64,000 bases of DNA from Pseudomonas beijingensis (GTDB lineage: Bacteria; Pseudomonadota; Gammaproteobacteria; Pseudomonadales; Pseudomonadaceae): NCBI RefSeq assembly GCF_030687295.1, contig NZ_CP117425.1, forward strand, positions 5,212,001 to 5,276,000, in the 5' to 3' direction. Position 1 is the first letter of the stretch. Each line of letters starts with the position of its first letter. This document shows positions 54,161-64,000 of the stretch, piece after piece. The translations under genes were made by a program, and so were the position numbers. Below the pieces are notes generated by a model. It saw nothing but the letters and a program-made list of their open reading frames with translations, was not told the origin of the DNA and did no database searches.

Positions 54161-54985
54161 TCAGCCGTCGAGTTCCGAGAAGCCGGTGAGGAAATGTGGC
54201 CCGATGTAACGCTCCGGCAGCTCGAACTCATCGCGATATTCGACCTGTACCAGGTACAAGCCAAACGGATGCGCCGTGACACCACCGGAACGGCGGACAC
54301 GGCTGTCGAGCACTTCCTTGATCCATTCCACCGGCCGCTCGCCGGCACCAATGGTCATCAGCACGCCGGCAATGTTGCGCACCATGTGATGCAGGAAGGC
54401 GCTGGCGCGGATGTCGAGCACGATCATCTTGCCGTGACGGGTCACGCGCAGGTGATGCAGCTCCTTGATCGGCGACTTGGCCTGGCACTGGCCGGCACGG
54501 AAGGCGCTGAAATCATGGACACCGACCAGGTACTGTGCGGCCTCGGCCATGCGCTCGACGTCCAGCGGGCGGTGGTTCCAAGTGATTTCTTCGTTCAGGT
54601 GCGCCGGACGGATCTGATCGTTATAGATCACGTAGCGATAACGCCGGGCGATGGCCTTGAAGCGCGCATGGAAATGCGCCGGCATCACCTTGGCCCAGCT
54701 GACGCTGACATCGTGGGGCAAGTTGATGTTGGCGCCCATGACCCAGGCCTTCATCGAACGCTCGACCTGGGTGTCGAAATGCACCACCTGGCCGCAGGCA
54801 TGCACGCCTGCATCGGTACGGCCGGCGCAATGCAGCGACACGGGCGAGTCGGCGACTTTGGACAGCGCGTTTTCGAGGGTTTCCTGCACCGTCAATACAC
54901 CGGACGCCTGACGCTGCCAGCCACGGTAGCGCGAGCCTTTGTATTCAACGCCCAAGGCGATCCGGAAAAAGCCGTCGGCCGCCAT
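54161..54985 (-). CDS. truA: tRNA pseudouridine(38-40) synthase
   Basis: A 274-residue enzyme converting uridines 38-40 of tRNA anticodon arms to pseudouridine. 'ALGVEYKGSRYRGWQRQ' opens the fold. The catalytic Asp is in 'CAGRTDAGVHACGQVVHFD', and 'FLHHMVRNIAGVLM' is the conserved RNA-binding helix. The ATG at 54985 gives the normal start; 19 codons upstream are unlike the family. The stop is about 60 bases before trpF. Confidence 0.95.
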   Translation of the reverse strand: MAADGFFRIALGVEYKGSRYRGWQRQASGVLTVQETLENALSKVADSPVSLHCAGRTDAGVHACGQVVHFDTQVERSMKAWVMGANINLPHDVSVSWAKVMPAHFHARFKAIARRYRYVIYNDQIRPAHLNEEITWNHRPLDVERMAEAAQYLVGVHDFSAFRAGQCQAKSPIKELHHLRVTRHGKMIVLDIRASAFLHHMVRNIAGVLMTIGAGERPVEWIKEVLDSRVRRSGGVTAHPFGLYLVQVEYRDEFELPERYIGPHFLTGFSELDG

Positions 54986-55111
54986 TTCGGCGGCCGGGTT
55001 GTCTATGTTTGCCAAGGAATTACAGCCTGCTGAGGTACGCAAAGGCGGGCATTATAAGGCCGTCGGGGCGGGATGCCAGTGCAACCAGGGGTCCTGGGTT
55101 GAATCGACTGC

Positions 55112-56036
55112 CGCCATCGCGAGCAAGCTCGGCTCCCACAGGGGGGCTCGGGTGCTCACAAAACCTGTGTCCAGCACAAATCCCTGTGGGAGCTGAGTTT
55201 GCTCGCGATAGCGGTGGGTCAGCTTGCGAAGATGTTGAATATGCCGCCGTCATCGCGAGCAAGCTCGGCCCACAGGGGGCTCGGGTGCTCAAAAACCTGT
55301 GTCCAGACAAATCCCTGTGGGAGCTGAGTCTGCTCGCGATAGCGGTGGGTCAGCTTGCGAAGATGTTGAATATGCCGCCGTCATCGCGAGCAAGCTCGGC
55401 TCTCACAGGGGGGCTCGGGTGCTCATAAATCCTGTGTCCAGCACAAATCCCTGTGGGAGCTGAGCTTGCTCGCGATAGCGGTGGGTCAGCTTGCGAAGAT
55501 GTTGAATATGCCGCCGTCATCGCGAGCAAGCTCGGCTCTCACAGGGGGTCTCGGATATTCACAAATCCTGTGTCCAGCACAAATCCCTGTGGGAGCTGAG
55601 CTTGCTCGCGATAGCGGTGGGTCAGCTTGCGAAGATGTTGAATATGCCGCCGTCATCGCGAGCAAGCTCGGCTCCCACAGGGGTTCTCGGGTATTCACAA
55701 TATCCTATGTCCAGCACAAATCCCTGTGGGAGCTGAGCTTGCTCGCGATAGCGGTGGGTCAGCTTGCGAAGATGTTGAATATGCCGCCGTCATCGCGAGC
55801 AAGCTCGGCTCCCACAGGGGGGCTCGGGTATTCACAATATCCTGTGTCCAGCACAAATCCCTGTGGGAGCTGAGCTTGCTCGCGATAGCGGTGGGTCAGC
55901 TTGCGAAGATGTTGAATATGCCGCCGTCATCGCGAGCAAGCTCGGCTCCCACAGGGGTTCTCGGGTATTCACAATATCCTATGTCCAGCACAAATCCCTG
56001 TGGGAGCTGAGTTTGCTCGCGATGGGGCCAGCCCAA
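55112..56036. repeat. tandem BIME array of seven REP pairs
   Basis: Seven head-to-head REP pairs (CATCGCGAGCAAGCTCGG ... CCTGTGGGAGCTGAGCTTGC), starting at 55114, 55251, 55382, 55518, 55654, 55791 and 55928. The period is 131-137 bases. Six of the intervals carry the same spacer GCGGTGGGTCAGCTTGCGAA followed by GATGTTGAATATGCCGCCG. It fills the gap between truA and fimV. The frames that run through it code for nothing recognisable. Confidence 0.93.
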
Positions 56037-56060
56037 ACGCCATTACCTCCCCTGCCCCAA

Positions 56061-56094
56061 ACAAGAACGGCAGCCTCATCGGCTGCCGTTCTTG
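56061..56094 (-). terminator. rho-independent terminator of fimV
   Basis: ACAAGAACGGCAGCC and GGCTGCCGTTCTTGT form a perfect 15-base-pair stem 15 bases after the fimV stop. Confidence 0.85.
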
Positions 56095-56108
56095 TTCACC
56101 CGATCCTC

Positions 56109-58718
56109 TCAGACCAAGCGCGACAACATTTCCTGCGCTTCGCTCTTCTGAGTGGCATCGCCTTCGCTGAGGACTTCACCAAGGATGTCGCGGGCGCCGT
56201 CGTTGTCGCCCATGTCGATGTAGGCCTGGGCCAGATCGAGCTTGGTCGCCACCTCATCGGTACCGCTGAGGAAGTCGAAGTCCGGCTCGTCTTCAGCGCC
56301 AACCAAGGCATCTTCGGCGGTGAAGGTCGGTTGACCCAGGCTGTCGGACAGGCGATCCAGTTCGGCGTTTACATCGTCCAGCTCGGATTCGAAGGCATCC
56401 TTTGGCCGGTCAGGGGCATCCATCTCGTCGGCAAGGGACAGATCGAAATCCGCCGGCAATTCGAGATCGTCGGCTGGCGTATCGTCCAGGGCTGGCGTTT
56501 CAGCTGCAGGAAGATCCAGGCCCTTGAGGTCATCATCCAGATCCAGGAGGAAGTCTTCGTCATCGAGCGCCGCGACCGGGGTCGGCGCGTCGGCGCCCAG
56601 GTCCAGGTCGAATTCCGACAGGTCGTCCAGGCTTTCGTTGGCTTCAGTCTGCTGCTTGAGCACCGACTCGAAACTCAGGTCGTCGTCTTCCGGGAATGCG
56701 TCCAGCTCGGCGACAGGCTCCGGTGCAGGCGCGACCGGGGTCTCCAGATCATCCAGGCTCAGGTCGAAGGCGCTGTCCAGCTCCTCATCGGTGGGCGATT
56801 TGTCTTCCAGCAGGTCCTTGACGTACTGCGCGTCCAGCTCTGCAGCCACTGTCGCCGCAGCAAGGCCAGCAGCGGCGGTAGCGACCACCATGGCCGGGAA
56901 ACGGCTTTTCAGCTGTTCAACCTGGGCGAAGTTGTCGCCATTGGCCACCAGTTGGCGTTCCTGGGCGACAAAGGCGTCGCGGTCGCCCTGCTGACCGTAG
57001 ACTTCCATCAGCTTCAGACGCAAGTCGCTGCGCTGGGGTTCGGCCTTGATGCCCTGCTCAAGCAAGTCGGCGGCCTGGTTCAAGCGGCCGCGGTCGATAT
57101 GGGACTGGGCCTGGGGCAGCACGTCGTCGGAACGCTCGGCGGCCGGCGCCACCAATGGCGCGGCGATAGGCGGCGTGACCACCACAGGCGCGATCACCGG
57201 GGCCGGCTTGGGCGCTGGCGCAGGGGCCGGTTTTGGCTCGAGTTTTACGCTAGGCGGTGGAACCTCAATGCCCTCGAAGCTGCTCGGGGGCAGATCGAGC
57301 TCCGGGGAGAAGTCAGCCTCCTCCTCAAGGGCCCGGGCCATGCGCAAGTGTTTTTCCGCTTCCTGTTGGGCCTTGCGGCGACGGGCGAGCAACAACAGCA
57401 GCAACAGCAAAAGCAGCGCGCCGCCGCCAATCAACCCTAGCAGGATCGGATTGGTCAGCAGGTCGTTGTATTTTTGCTCGTTGGACGCGGCAGGCGTCGG
57501 CTCGACCGGTGCGGCAGGCGGCGTCGCTTCCGGGGTCGCTTCTGGCGCAGGTGCAGGCGCAGTCGTCGGGGCCTGTGGCGCTGGCGCAGGGGTCAGCTCG
57601 GCGGACATCGCCGCAGGCGCCTCGCCAGCAGGTGCTTCGCCAGCAGGCGGAACGGCGGCACCTTCGGCCTGCATCTTGGCCAGTTGGTTGTTCTTCAGCT
57701 CGATCAGGCGCTGCAGTTTGTCCAGTTGGCTCTGCAGATCCGCCATGCGGCTTTTCAGTTCTTCGTTGTCCCGGCGAGCCGAATCGAGGCTTTCCTGGGT
57801 GACTGCAAGCTTGTTGCTGAGCGCCTGGGCATCGCCGGCAGCGCCCTTGCCCTTGCCGCCCGCCTTCGCCGAGTCGGCTGACACCAGACTCAAGTTGTCG
57901 CGACCAGCCGCCTGTGCCGGCGCGCCTTCGCCACGGCCACGCTTGGTGGCGTCCAACTGCTGCTTGCCAGCACCCGCCACGCCACGACGCCCCGAGCGCC
58001 AGGCGGCGTTCTGCGCAGCCACTTCGGCGATGGCCTGGGGTTGCGGCAACGCCGTGCTTTGCACCGGATCTGGCAGGCGCAACACCTGGCCGGTCTTGAG
58101 CAGGTTGATGTTGCCGTTGATGAACGCGTTCGGGTTCAACGCCTGGATCGCCAGCATGGTTTGCTGGACCGACCCACCGTTGCGCACCTTGGCGGCGATT
58201 TCCCACAGGGTATCGCGCGGCGTGGTGGTGTACTGGGACGGCTTGGTGGCCCCAGTAACCGGCGTGGACACGACCTGGGACGGTTTTGCCCGGGCAGCGT
58301 CGGCGGCCTGTGGCGAGAATTTGGAAGGATCGAGCAATACGCTGTAGTCGCGCAGCAGACGGCCGTTGGGCCACATCACCTGCACCAGGAACTTGACCAT
58401 GGGCTCTGACAACGGCCGGCTGGACGTGACCCGCAGGACACTCTTGCCGTTGGCGTTGATCACCGGGGTGAAACTCAGGTCATTGAGAAAGGCCTGGCGG
58501 TCGACCCCGGCCTTGGCGAAGTCGTCGGGCGAGGCCAGGCTCGGCACGACTTCGGCGGCGGTCAGTTGCTGGACGTCAAGCAACTCGATCTCGGCGACCA
58601 GGGGCTGGTTCGGCGTCGACTTCAGGGTCAATTCCCCGAGCCCGAGCGCTTGCGCCATACCGGAGGACAGCGCCGAGGCGGCCGCTATTGCTAACACCAG
58701 TTTGCGAACTTGAACCAT
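56109..58718 (-). CDS. fimV: polar hub protein FimV
   Basis: An 869-residue bitopic protein that organises the cell pole, twitching motility and type II secretion in Pseudomonas. It has a signal-like start (MVQVRKLVLAIAAASALSSG), then 'ALGLGELTLKSTPNQPLVAE', the FimV N-domain. A LysM-like part ('YTTTPRDTLWEIAAKVRNGG') and coiled coil ('LQSQLDKLQRLIELKNNQLA') follow. One membrane helix ('LLGLIGGGALLLLLLLLLLA') precedes a very acidic cytoplasmic region and the C-terminal TPR-like 'KLDLAQAYIDMGDNDGARDI'. The ATG at 58718 follows AAGGAAG. Intact. Confidence 0.95.
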   Translation of the reverse strand: MVQVRKLVLAIAAASALSSGMAQALGLGELTLKSTPNQPLVAEIELLDVQQLTAAEVVPSLASPDDFAKAGVDRQAFLNDLSFTPVINANGKSVLRVTSSRPLSEPMVKFLVQVMWPNGRLLRDYSVLLDPSKFSPQAADAARAKPSQVVSTPVTGATKPSQYTTTPRDTLWEIAAKVRNGGSVQQTMLAIQALNPNAFINGNINLLKTGQVLRLPDPVQSTALPQPQAIAEVAAQNAAWRSGRRGVAGAGKQQLDATKRGRGEGAPAQAAGRDNLSLVSADSAKAGGKGKGAAGDAQALSNKLAVTQESLDSARRDNEELKSRMADLQSQLDKLQRLIELKNNQLAKMQAEGAAVPPAGEAPAGEAPAAMSAELTPAPAPQAPTTAPAPAPEATPEATPPAAPVEPTPAASNEQKYNDLLTNPILLGLIGGGALLLLLLLLLLARRRKAQQEAEKHLRMARALEEEADFSPELDLPPSSFEGIEVPPPSVKLEPKPAPAPAPKPAPVIAPVVVTPPIAAPLVAPAAERSDDVLPQAQSHIDRGRLNQAADLLEQGIKAEPQRSDLRLKLMEVYGQQGDRDAFVAQERQLVANGDNFAQVEQLKSRFPAMVVATAAAGLAAATVAAELDAQYVKDLLEDKSPTDEELDSAFDLSLDDLETPVAPAPEPVAELDAFPEDDDLSFESVLKQQTEANESLDDLSEFDLDLGADAPTPVAALDDEDFLLDLDDDLKGLDLPAAETPALDDTPADDLELPADFDLSLADEMDAPDRPKDAFESELDDVNAELDRLSDSLGQPTFTAEDALVGAEDEPDFDFLSGTDEVATKLDLAQAYIDMGDNDGARDILGEVLSEGDATQKSEAQEMLSRLV

Positions 58719-58927
58719 AGCCTCTTCCTTTGTTTGAACATTCCTCGGCCAGCGAGAAGGTATTGATGCCGCTGCCGTAAGGCATTGCGCGCAGCCCCGA
58801 AGCAACGGTGCGCGCGATCGTTTCACTCATGCCCCGGGCAAGTCCCCGCAGGGATGTTCGCCTTCAACGCTCTGGCCAAGCATAGCGCCCAGCTAGAATC
58901 ATTCGACAAATTGTTGCCAAGTATCTT

Positions 58928-59938
58928 TTACAGCAGGTCTTTTATCAACAACTCAGCCACTTGCACTGCATTGAGCGCCGCGCCCTTGCGCACGTTATCT
59001 GACGTCAGCCACATATTTAGTTCAGCCGGATCGTCGATCCCACCGCGCACACGACCAACGTAGACCACATCCTGCCCCACCGCATCACCCACCGCAGTCG
59101 GGTAATCGCCCGCCTCCACCAGCTCGATGCCAGGCGCCGCTTCCAGGGCCGCGTTAACCTTGGCCAGGTCGATGGCGCTAGCAGACTGCACGGTCACGCT
59201 AAAGCTATCGCCAAAAAACACCGGGGCTTGAATGCAAGTGACGGAAATCTTTAATAAAGGTTGATTCAGCACCTGGCGCAACTCGCGGACCAGGCGCTTT
59301 TCCAGCGATGTATGGCCCTGCTCGTCCGGAGCGCCGACCTGGGCCAGCAGGTTAAACGCCATCTGCCGGTCAAAAAACTTCGGCTCCAACGGACGAGCGT
59401 TGAGCAGCTCGGCGGTCTGGCGCGCCAGCTCGCTCACAGCCACGCGGCCCTGGGCCGACACCGCGAGGCTGGCGGTCAGGCTGATGCGCTGCAGATCGAG
59501 GCATTCGCGCAGTGGCGCCAGCACAACCGCCAAGGCCGTGGCCGACGCGCTGGGGCTGCTGACTTGCAACGGCTTACTCAAACCGGCCAGGACCTGGGCG
59601 TTGGCTTCCGGCACGATCTGCGGCGCCTGTTCGGGCGGCAAGGCGCCGGACAGGTCGATCAGCGCACAACCGGCCGCCGTGGCCCGCGGGGCAAAACTCA
59701 GGGTCACCGCCGGGCCGGCGGCGAAGAACACCAGTTGGACTTTGCTGAAGTCGAATTCATCGACCTCGCGCACCCGCACGTTTTTACCGCGGAACATCAC
59801 CGAGCTGCCTGCCGATTCGCTGCTGGCCAGCAGGTACAGGTCGCCGACCGGGAAGTCCCGCTCTTCGAGAATCTGGACGAGGGTTTCGCCGACAGTACCG
59901 GTGGCGCCGATCACGGCAATATCAAAGGACTGGCTCAT
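58928..59938 (-). CDS. USG-1-like aspartate-semialdehyde dehydrogenase paralogue
   Basis: A 336-residue protein of the ASADH fold: 'FDIAVIGATGTVGETLVQIL' binds the nucleotide and 'VFFAAGPAVTLSFAPRATAA' follows. The catalytic-Cys region (N-x-N-C-S-T in active enzymes) reads 'VSSPSASATALAVVLAPL', so the nucleophile is absent. USG-1 proteins of E. coli and Pseudomonas share this loss. It lies next to fimV, as usual. A dehydrogenase role is unlikely and the true function is unknown; the real enzyme is the next gene. Confidence 0.85.
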   Translation of the reverse strand: MSQSFDIAVIGATGTVGETLVQILEERDFPVGDLYLLASSESAGSSVMFRGKNVRVREVDEFDFSKVQLVFFAAGPAVTLSFAPRATAAGCALIDLSGALPPEQAPQIVPEANAQVLAGLSKPLQVSSPSASATALAVVLAPLRECLDLQRISLTASLAVSAQGRVAVSELARQTAELLNARPLEPKFFDRQMAFNLLAQVGAPDEQGHTSLEKRLVRELRQVLNQPLLKISVTCIQAPVFFGDSFSVTVQSASAIDLAKVNAALEAAPGIELVEAGDYPTAVGDAVGQDVVYVGRVRGGIDDPAELNMWLTSDNVRKGAALNAVQVAELLIKDLL

Positions 59939-60033
59939 GGGTCTACCTCAGGTAAAACGTGGGGAGCGGCACTTTACCGGGTGGTCGGTATGCAGGCAAT
60001 TGGCAGGGGGATTTGCAGTGCCTGGATTGACCT

Positions 60034-60108
60034 CATCGCGAGCAAGCTCGCTCCCACATGGGGTATTCAGTGGCCGCAAAACCTGTGGGAGCGAGCTTGC
60101 TCGCGATG
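60034..60108. repeat. REP pair (BIME)
   Basis: CATCGCGAGCAAGCTCGCTC and its inverse GAGCGAGCTTGCTCGCGATG flank about 35 bases. Single unit between usg-1 and asd. Confidence 0.93.
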
Positions 60109-60137
60109 GGGCCAGCCCTGACACACAACTGCCCCCA

Positions 60138-60174
60138 ATAAAAAACCCGCACCTCTCACAAGGCACGGGTTCTT
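60138..60174 (-). terminator. rho-independent terminator of asd
   Basis: AACCCGTGCC pairs with GGTGCGGGTT (two G-U pairs). On the minus strand a T-run follows. It lies about 20 bases after the asd stop. Confidence 0.8.
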
Positions 60175-60190
60175 TCACAGCCGCAATCGA

Positions 60191-61303
60191 TCAACGCTCG
60201 AGCAGGATCCGCAGCATGCGACGCAGCGGTTCGGCCGCGCCCCACAGCAGTTGGTCGCCGACGGTAAAGGCACCGACGAATTGCGACCCCATGTTCAGTT
60301 TGCGCAGACGGCCCACCGGTACATTCAGAGTGCCGGTGACCTTGGTCGGGCTCAGCTCCTGCATGCTGGTTTCGCGATTGTTCGGCACCAGCTTGACCCA
60401 AGGGTTGTGCTGGCTGATCAGCCCTTCGATGTCGGCGATAGGCACGTCTTTGTTCAGCTTGATGGTCAGCGCCTGGCTGTGGCAGCGCATGGCGCCGATG
60501 CGCACGCAGATGCCGTCCACCGGGATCGGGCTCTTGAAGCGACCCAGGATCTTGTTGGTTTCAGCCTGGGCCTTCCACTCTTCGCGGCTCTGGCCGTTGG
60601 GCAGTTCCTTGTCGATCCACGGGATCAGGCTGCCGGCCAGCGGTACGCCGAAGTTCTCGGTCGGGTAGGCATCGCTGCGCATCGCCTCGGCGACCTTGCG
60701 GTCGATGTCGAGGATGGCGCTGGCCGGGTTGGCCAGGTCATCGGCGACGGCGGCGTGGGTGGCGCCCATCTGCTTGATCAGCTCACGCATGTTCTGCGCA
60801 CCAGCACCGGACGCCGCCTGATAGGTCATGGCGCTCATCCACTCCACCAGGCCGGCTTCGAACAGGCCGCCCAGGCCCATCAGCATCAGGCTGACGGTGC
60901 AGTTGCCGCCAATGTAGTTCTTGGTGCCCGCATCCAGCTGCTGGTCGATGACCTTGCGGTTGACCGGATCGAGGATGATCACCGCGTCGTCCTGCATGCG
61001 CAGGCTGGAAGCGGCGTCGATCCAGTAACCCTGCCAGCCGGCTTCACGCAGCTTGGGGAACACTTCGCTGGTGTAGTCGCCACCCTGGCAAGTCAGGATC
61101 ACGTCGAGGGTCTTGAGCTCTTCGATGCTGTAGGCATCCTTGAGCACACCGGTGTCCTTGCCCACGGACGGGCCCTGGCCACCGACATTGGAAGTGGTGA
61201 AAAACACCGGCTCAATGAGATCGAAATCCTGCTCTTCCAGCATTCGCTGCATGAGCACGGAACCGACCATGCCGCGCCAACCGATCAGACCTACACGTTT
61301 CAT
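60191..61303 (-). CDS. asd: aspartate-semialdehyde dehydrogenase
   Basis: A 370-residue NADPH-dependent enzyme that reduces aspartyl phosphate to the semialdehyde, leading to lysine/DAP, threonine and methionine. '[20 protein letters not shown]' is the nucleotide-binding start, '[18 protein letters not shown]' has the catalytic Cys and '[19 protein letters not shown]' the catalytic His. The ATG at 61303 gives the standard start; ten upstream codons are excluded. Intact and presumably essential. Confidence 0.97.
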   Translation of the reverse strand: MKRVGLIGWRGMVGSVLMQRMLEEQDFDLIEPVFFTTSNVGGQGPSVGKDTGVLKDAYSIEELKTLDVILTCQGGDYTSEVFPKLREAGWQGYWIDAASSLRMQDDAVIILDPVNRKVIDQQLDAGTKNYIGGNCTVSLMLMGLGGLFEAGLVEWMSAMTYQAASGAGAQNMRELIKQMGATHAAVADDLANPASAILDIDRKVAEAMRSDAYPTENFGVPLAGSLIPWIDKELPNGQSREEWKAQAETNKILGRFKSPIPVDGICVRIGAMRCHSQALTIKLNKDVPIADIEGLISQHNPWVKLVPNNRETSMQELSPTKVTGTLNVPVGRLRKLNMGSQFVGAFTVGDQLLWGAAEPLRRMLRILLER

Positions 61304-61324
61304 CGCAACTACACCTATACAAAA

Positions 61325-61352
61325 GTGGGCCACCGTCGAAGCGGTGGGCCCG
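61325..61352 (-). terminator. hairpin between leuB and asd
   Basis: GGGCCCACCG and CGGTGGCCC pair (one bulge) six bases after the leuB stop, followed on the minus strand by ACTTTTG. Confidence 0.65.
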
Positions 61353-61357
61353 AAAGA

Positions 61358-62440
<1,083 letters not shown>

Positions 62441-62506
62441 GCTTTCCTCGTTTGCTCTGTCGACACGGGCCTGGGCTTCGTACCCAAGGCCGGGTCGGGA
62501 AAAATG

Positions 62507-63271
62507 CTATCGCTCGGCCCACAGCACCAGTACATCTGTACTGAACGAACCATCGGCCTCAATCTCAAAATATTCACGCACTTCATCGCCCATCGAACGC
62601 TGCAGCTGGAGGATCGCCCCACGCATCACCTCGGGCGTGCGCATGCGTTCGACCCAGGAGTGGTACTCCAGGCGCAGGCGTTGGCGCGAGGTGCTGCGGG
62701 TGTGCAGCCCTGCTTCGCTGACCTGGCGCAACCACTCGCCAGCCGAATAATCGCGCACATGACTGGTGTCACGCAGCACTTCGATGCTTTGCAAGTAGGT
62801 GTCCAGCAATGGCGTACCCGGCGACAGGATGTCGATGAACGCCATCATCCCGCCCGGCTTGAGCACTCGCCTCACTTCCCGCAACGCCAGGCCGAGGTCG
62901 CTCCAATGATGCGCCGAATAACGGCTGAACACGAAGTCGAACTCAGCGTCGGCGAACGGCAGGCGCTCGGCGGCGCCACGGACCGTGCTGATGTTGCCCA
63001 GGCCACGCTCAGCCGCTGCTGCGGTGACAACATCCAACATCTGTTGGGACAGATCGTAGGCCACCACTTCACCGGCCAGCGGCGCCACGTGAAAACTCAC
63101 ATGGCCGGCGCCACAGCCCAGGTCCAGCACACGGGCATCGCCACGCCCGGCCAACGCCGCCTGCAGCAGCGCGAACTCAGCGCCCTGGGCGTGCACGGCA
63201 CTGCTCAGGTAGGCCGAGGCCTGTTCACCGAATTGCTTTTGTACAACCTGACTGTGGGCGGTGCTGGTCAT
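62507..63271 (-). CDS. class I SAM-dependent methyltransferase
   Basis: A 254-residue UbiE-like methyltransferase. SAM-binding motif I is 'ARVLDLGCGAGHVSFHVAPL', followed by 'VVAYDLSQQMLDVV' (acidic residue for the ribose), 'LPFADAEFDFVFSRYSAHHW' (motif II) and 'LKPGGMMAFIDIL' (motif III). It occupies the conserved position between leuD and leuB in Pseudomonas. The substrate is unknown and a role in leucine synthesis is not implied. Confidence 0.9.
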   Translation of the reverse strand: MTSTAHSQVVQKQFGEQASAYLSSAVHAQGAEFALLQAALAGRGDARVLDLGCGAGHVSFHVAPLAGEVVAYDLSQQMLDVVTAAAAERGLGNISTVRGAAERLPFADAEFDFVFSRYSAHHWSDLGLALREVRRVLKPGGMMAFIDILSPGTPLLDTYLQSIEVLRDTSHVRDYSAGEWLRQVSEAGLHTRSTSRQRLRLEYHSWVERMRTPEVMRGAILQLQRSMGDEVREYFEIEADGSFSTDVLVLWAER

Positions 63272-63312
63272 GGATGGTTTCCTTTTTGGTGTTGTGTTGC
63301 CTGGGCGGGCCC

Positions 63313-63389
63313 CATCGCGAGCAAGCTCGCTCCCACAGGTGTCTTGTGAACACCATAGATCCCCTGTGGGAGCGAGCTTGCTCGCGATG
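63313..63389. repeat. REP pair (BIME)
   Basis: CATCGCGAGCAAGCTCGCTC and its inverse flank about 37 bases between the methyltransferase gene and leuD. Same family as 60034-60108. Confidence 0.93.
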
Positions 63390-63415
63390 AGGCCGGTACT
63401 GCCTACATCAATCCA

Positions 63416-64000
63416 TCAAGCATCCCGAAACAACCAAGGCTGGCTCGCCCGGTGGTTGGCCTCGAACGCGGCAATCGCCTCGCCGTCCTGCAAGGTCAGG
63501 CCGATGTCATCCAGGCCGTTGAGCAGACAATGCTTGCGAAACGCATCGATCTCGAAACCCCAACACCTTGCCGTCGGGACGGGTCACGGTCTGGGCGGCC
63601 AGGTCGATCTGCAGTTGATAGCCGGGGTTGGCCTCGACCTGCTGGAACAGCTCATCCACGTCAGCATCGCTGAGGATGATCGGCAGCAAGCCGTTCTTGA
63701 AGCTGTTGTTGAAGAAGATGTCGGCGTAGCTCGGCGCGATGATGCTGCGGAAACCGTACTCTTCCAGGGCCCATGGCGCGTGCTCGCGGCTCGAGCCGCA
63801 GCCGAAGTTCTCCCGGGCCAGCAACACGCTGGCGCCTTGGTAACGCTCGGCGTTGAGCACGAAATCCTTGTTCAGCGGCCGCTTGGAGTTGTCCTGGTAC
63901 GGCTGGCCGACATCCAGGTAACGCCATTCGTCGAACAGGTTCGGGCCGAAACCGGTGCGCTTGATGGACTTCAAGAACTGCTTGGGAATGATCTGGTCGG
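63416..64000 (-). CDS. leuD: 3-isopropylmalate dehydratase small subunit, partial and frameshifted
   Basis: LeuD swivels onto the iron-sulfur subunit LeuC to isomerise isopropylmalate. The window edge cuts off the N-terminus; visible residues begin [18 protein letters not shown] and include '[20 protein letters not shown]', the family signature. After 'RPDGKVLG' an extra G in a four-G run (63558-63561) shifts the frame. The true ending '[19 protein letters not shown]' to 'QPWLFRDA' stops at 63416. In a prototrophic Pseudomonas this is probably a sequence error. Confidence 0.93.

Noticed and set aside
55112..56036. Regular repeats between truA and fimV, considered as a CRISPR array
   Set aside because: The whole ~136-base unit including the spacer is repeated, and each unit contains an inverted REP pair; there are no unique spacers and no cas genes.

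Overview
The window comes from a fluorescent-group Pseudomonas. The right-hand block (leuD, a methyltransferase gene, leuB, asd, usg-1, fimV, truA, trpF, accD, folC, a SPOR-domain gene, cvpA, purF, metZ, then an SDR gene) is the usual pseudomonad chromosomal order. REP sequences of the GTGGGAGC-GAGCTTGCTCGCGA type sit between these genes. No species can be named from the sequence alone.

Bases 1-20,000 are an accessory region. Codon use is mixed, several genes are AT-rich, and most genes are short or unknown. At least seven full and several half copies of an imperfect palindrome (arms GGGGACAGACCACGATTT / AATCGTGGTCTGTCCCC) lie between genes here and nowhere else in the window. The region carries many conflict-type genes: a PD-(D/E)XK-like nuclease, a decayed HigB toxin with an intact antitoxin, a TIR-like (PF10137-type) protein, a ThsB-like TIR protein paired with a SLATT membrane protein, a third TIR protein, an orphan HsdR-N-like nuclease, a zeta-like kinase with a small partner, and one complete plus one decayed IS10-like element.

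Bases 20,000-46,000 hold a type III secretion system (T3SS) between a tRNA-Val gene with a neighbouring puuB-like gene and a tRNA-Asp/Asp/Val cluster. Minus-strand genes run sctD-X-Y-V, secretin, CpaD-like lipoprotein, a separate HrcC N-terminal protein, needle candidate, sctI-J-K-L-N-O-Q-R-S-T-U. A TadD-like TPR lipoprotein lies on the plus strand. Two large NolX/HrpF-type translocators flank the set. The split secretin, with the channel half resembling Tad-pilus CpaC/RcpA, points to a rhizobial-type (Rhc/Hrc-II) T3SS. SctU lacks the NPTH self-cleavage motif. No regulator, gatekeeper or ruler gene was recognised.

Bases 46,000-64,000 are housekeeping: methionine, purine, folate, fatty-acid, tryptophan, leucine and lysine/threonine precursor synthesis, tRNA modification and the polar hub protein FimV. 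A seven-unit tandem BIME array lies between truA and fimV.

Many genes are broken by single-base indels, often in homopolymers (sctT, sctV, secretin, both NolX-like genes, higB). Because folC (normally essential) and leuD show the same kind of break, sequencing or assembly error must be considered before calling the T3SS genes pseudogenes.
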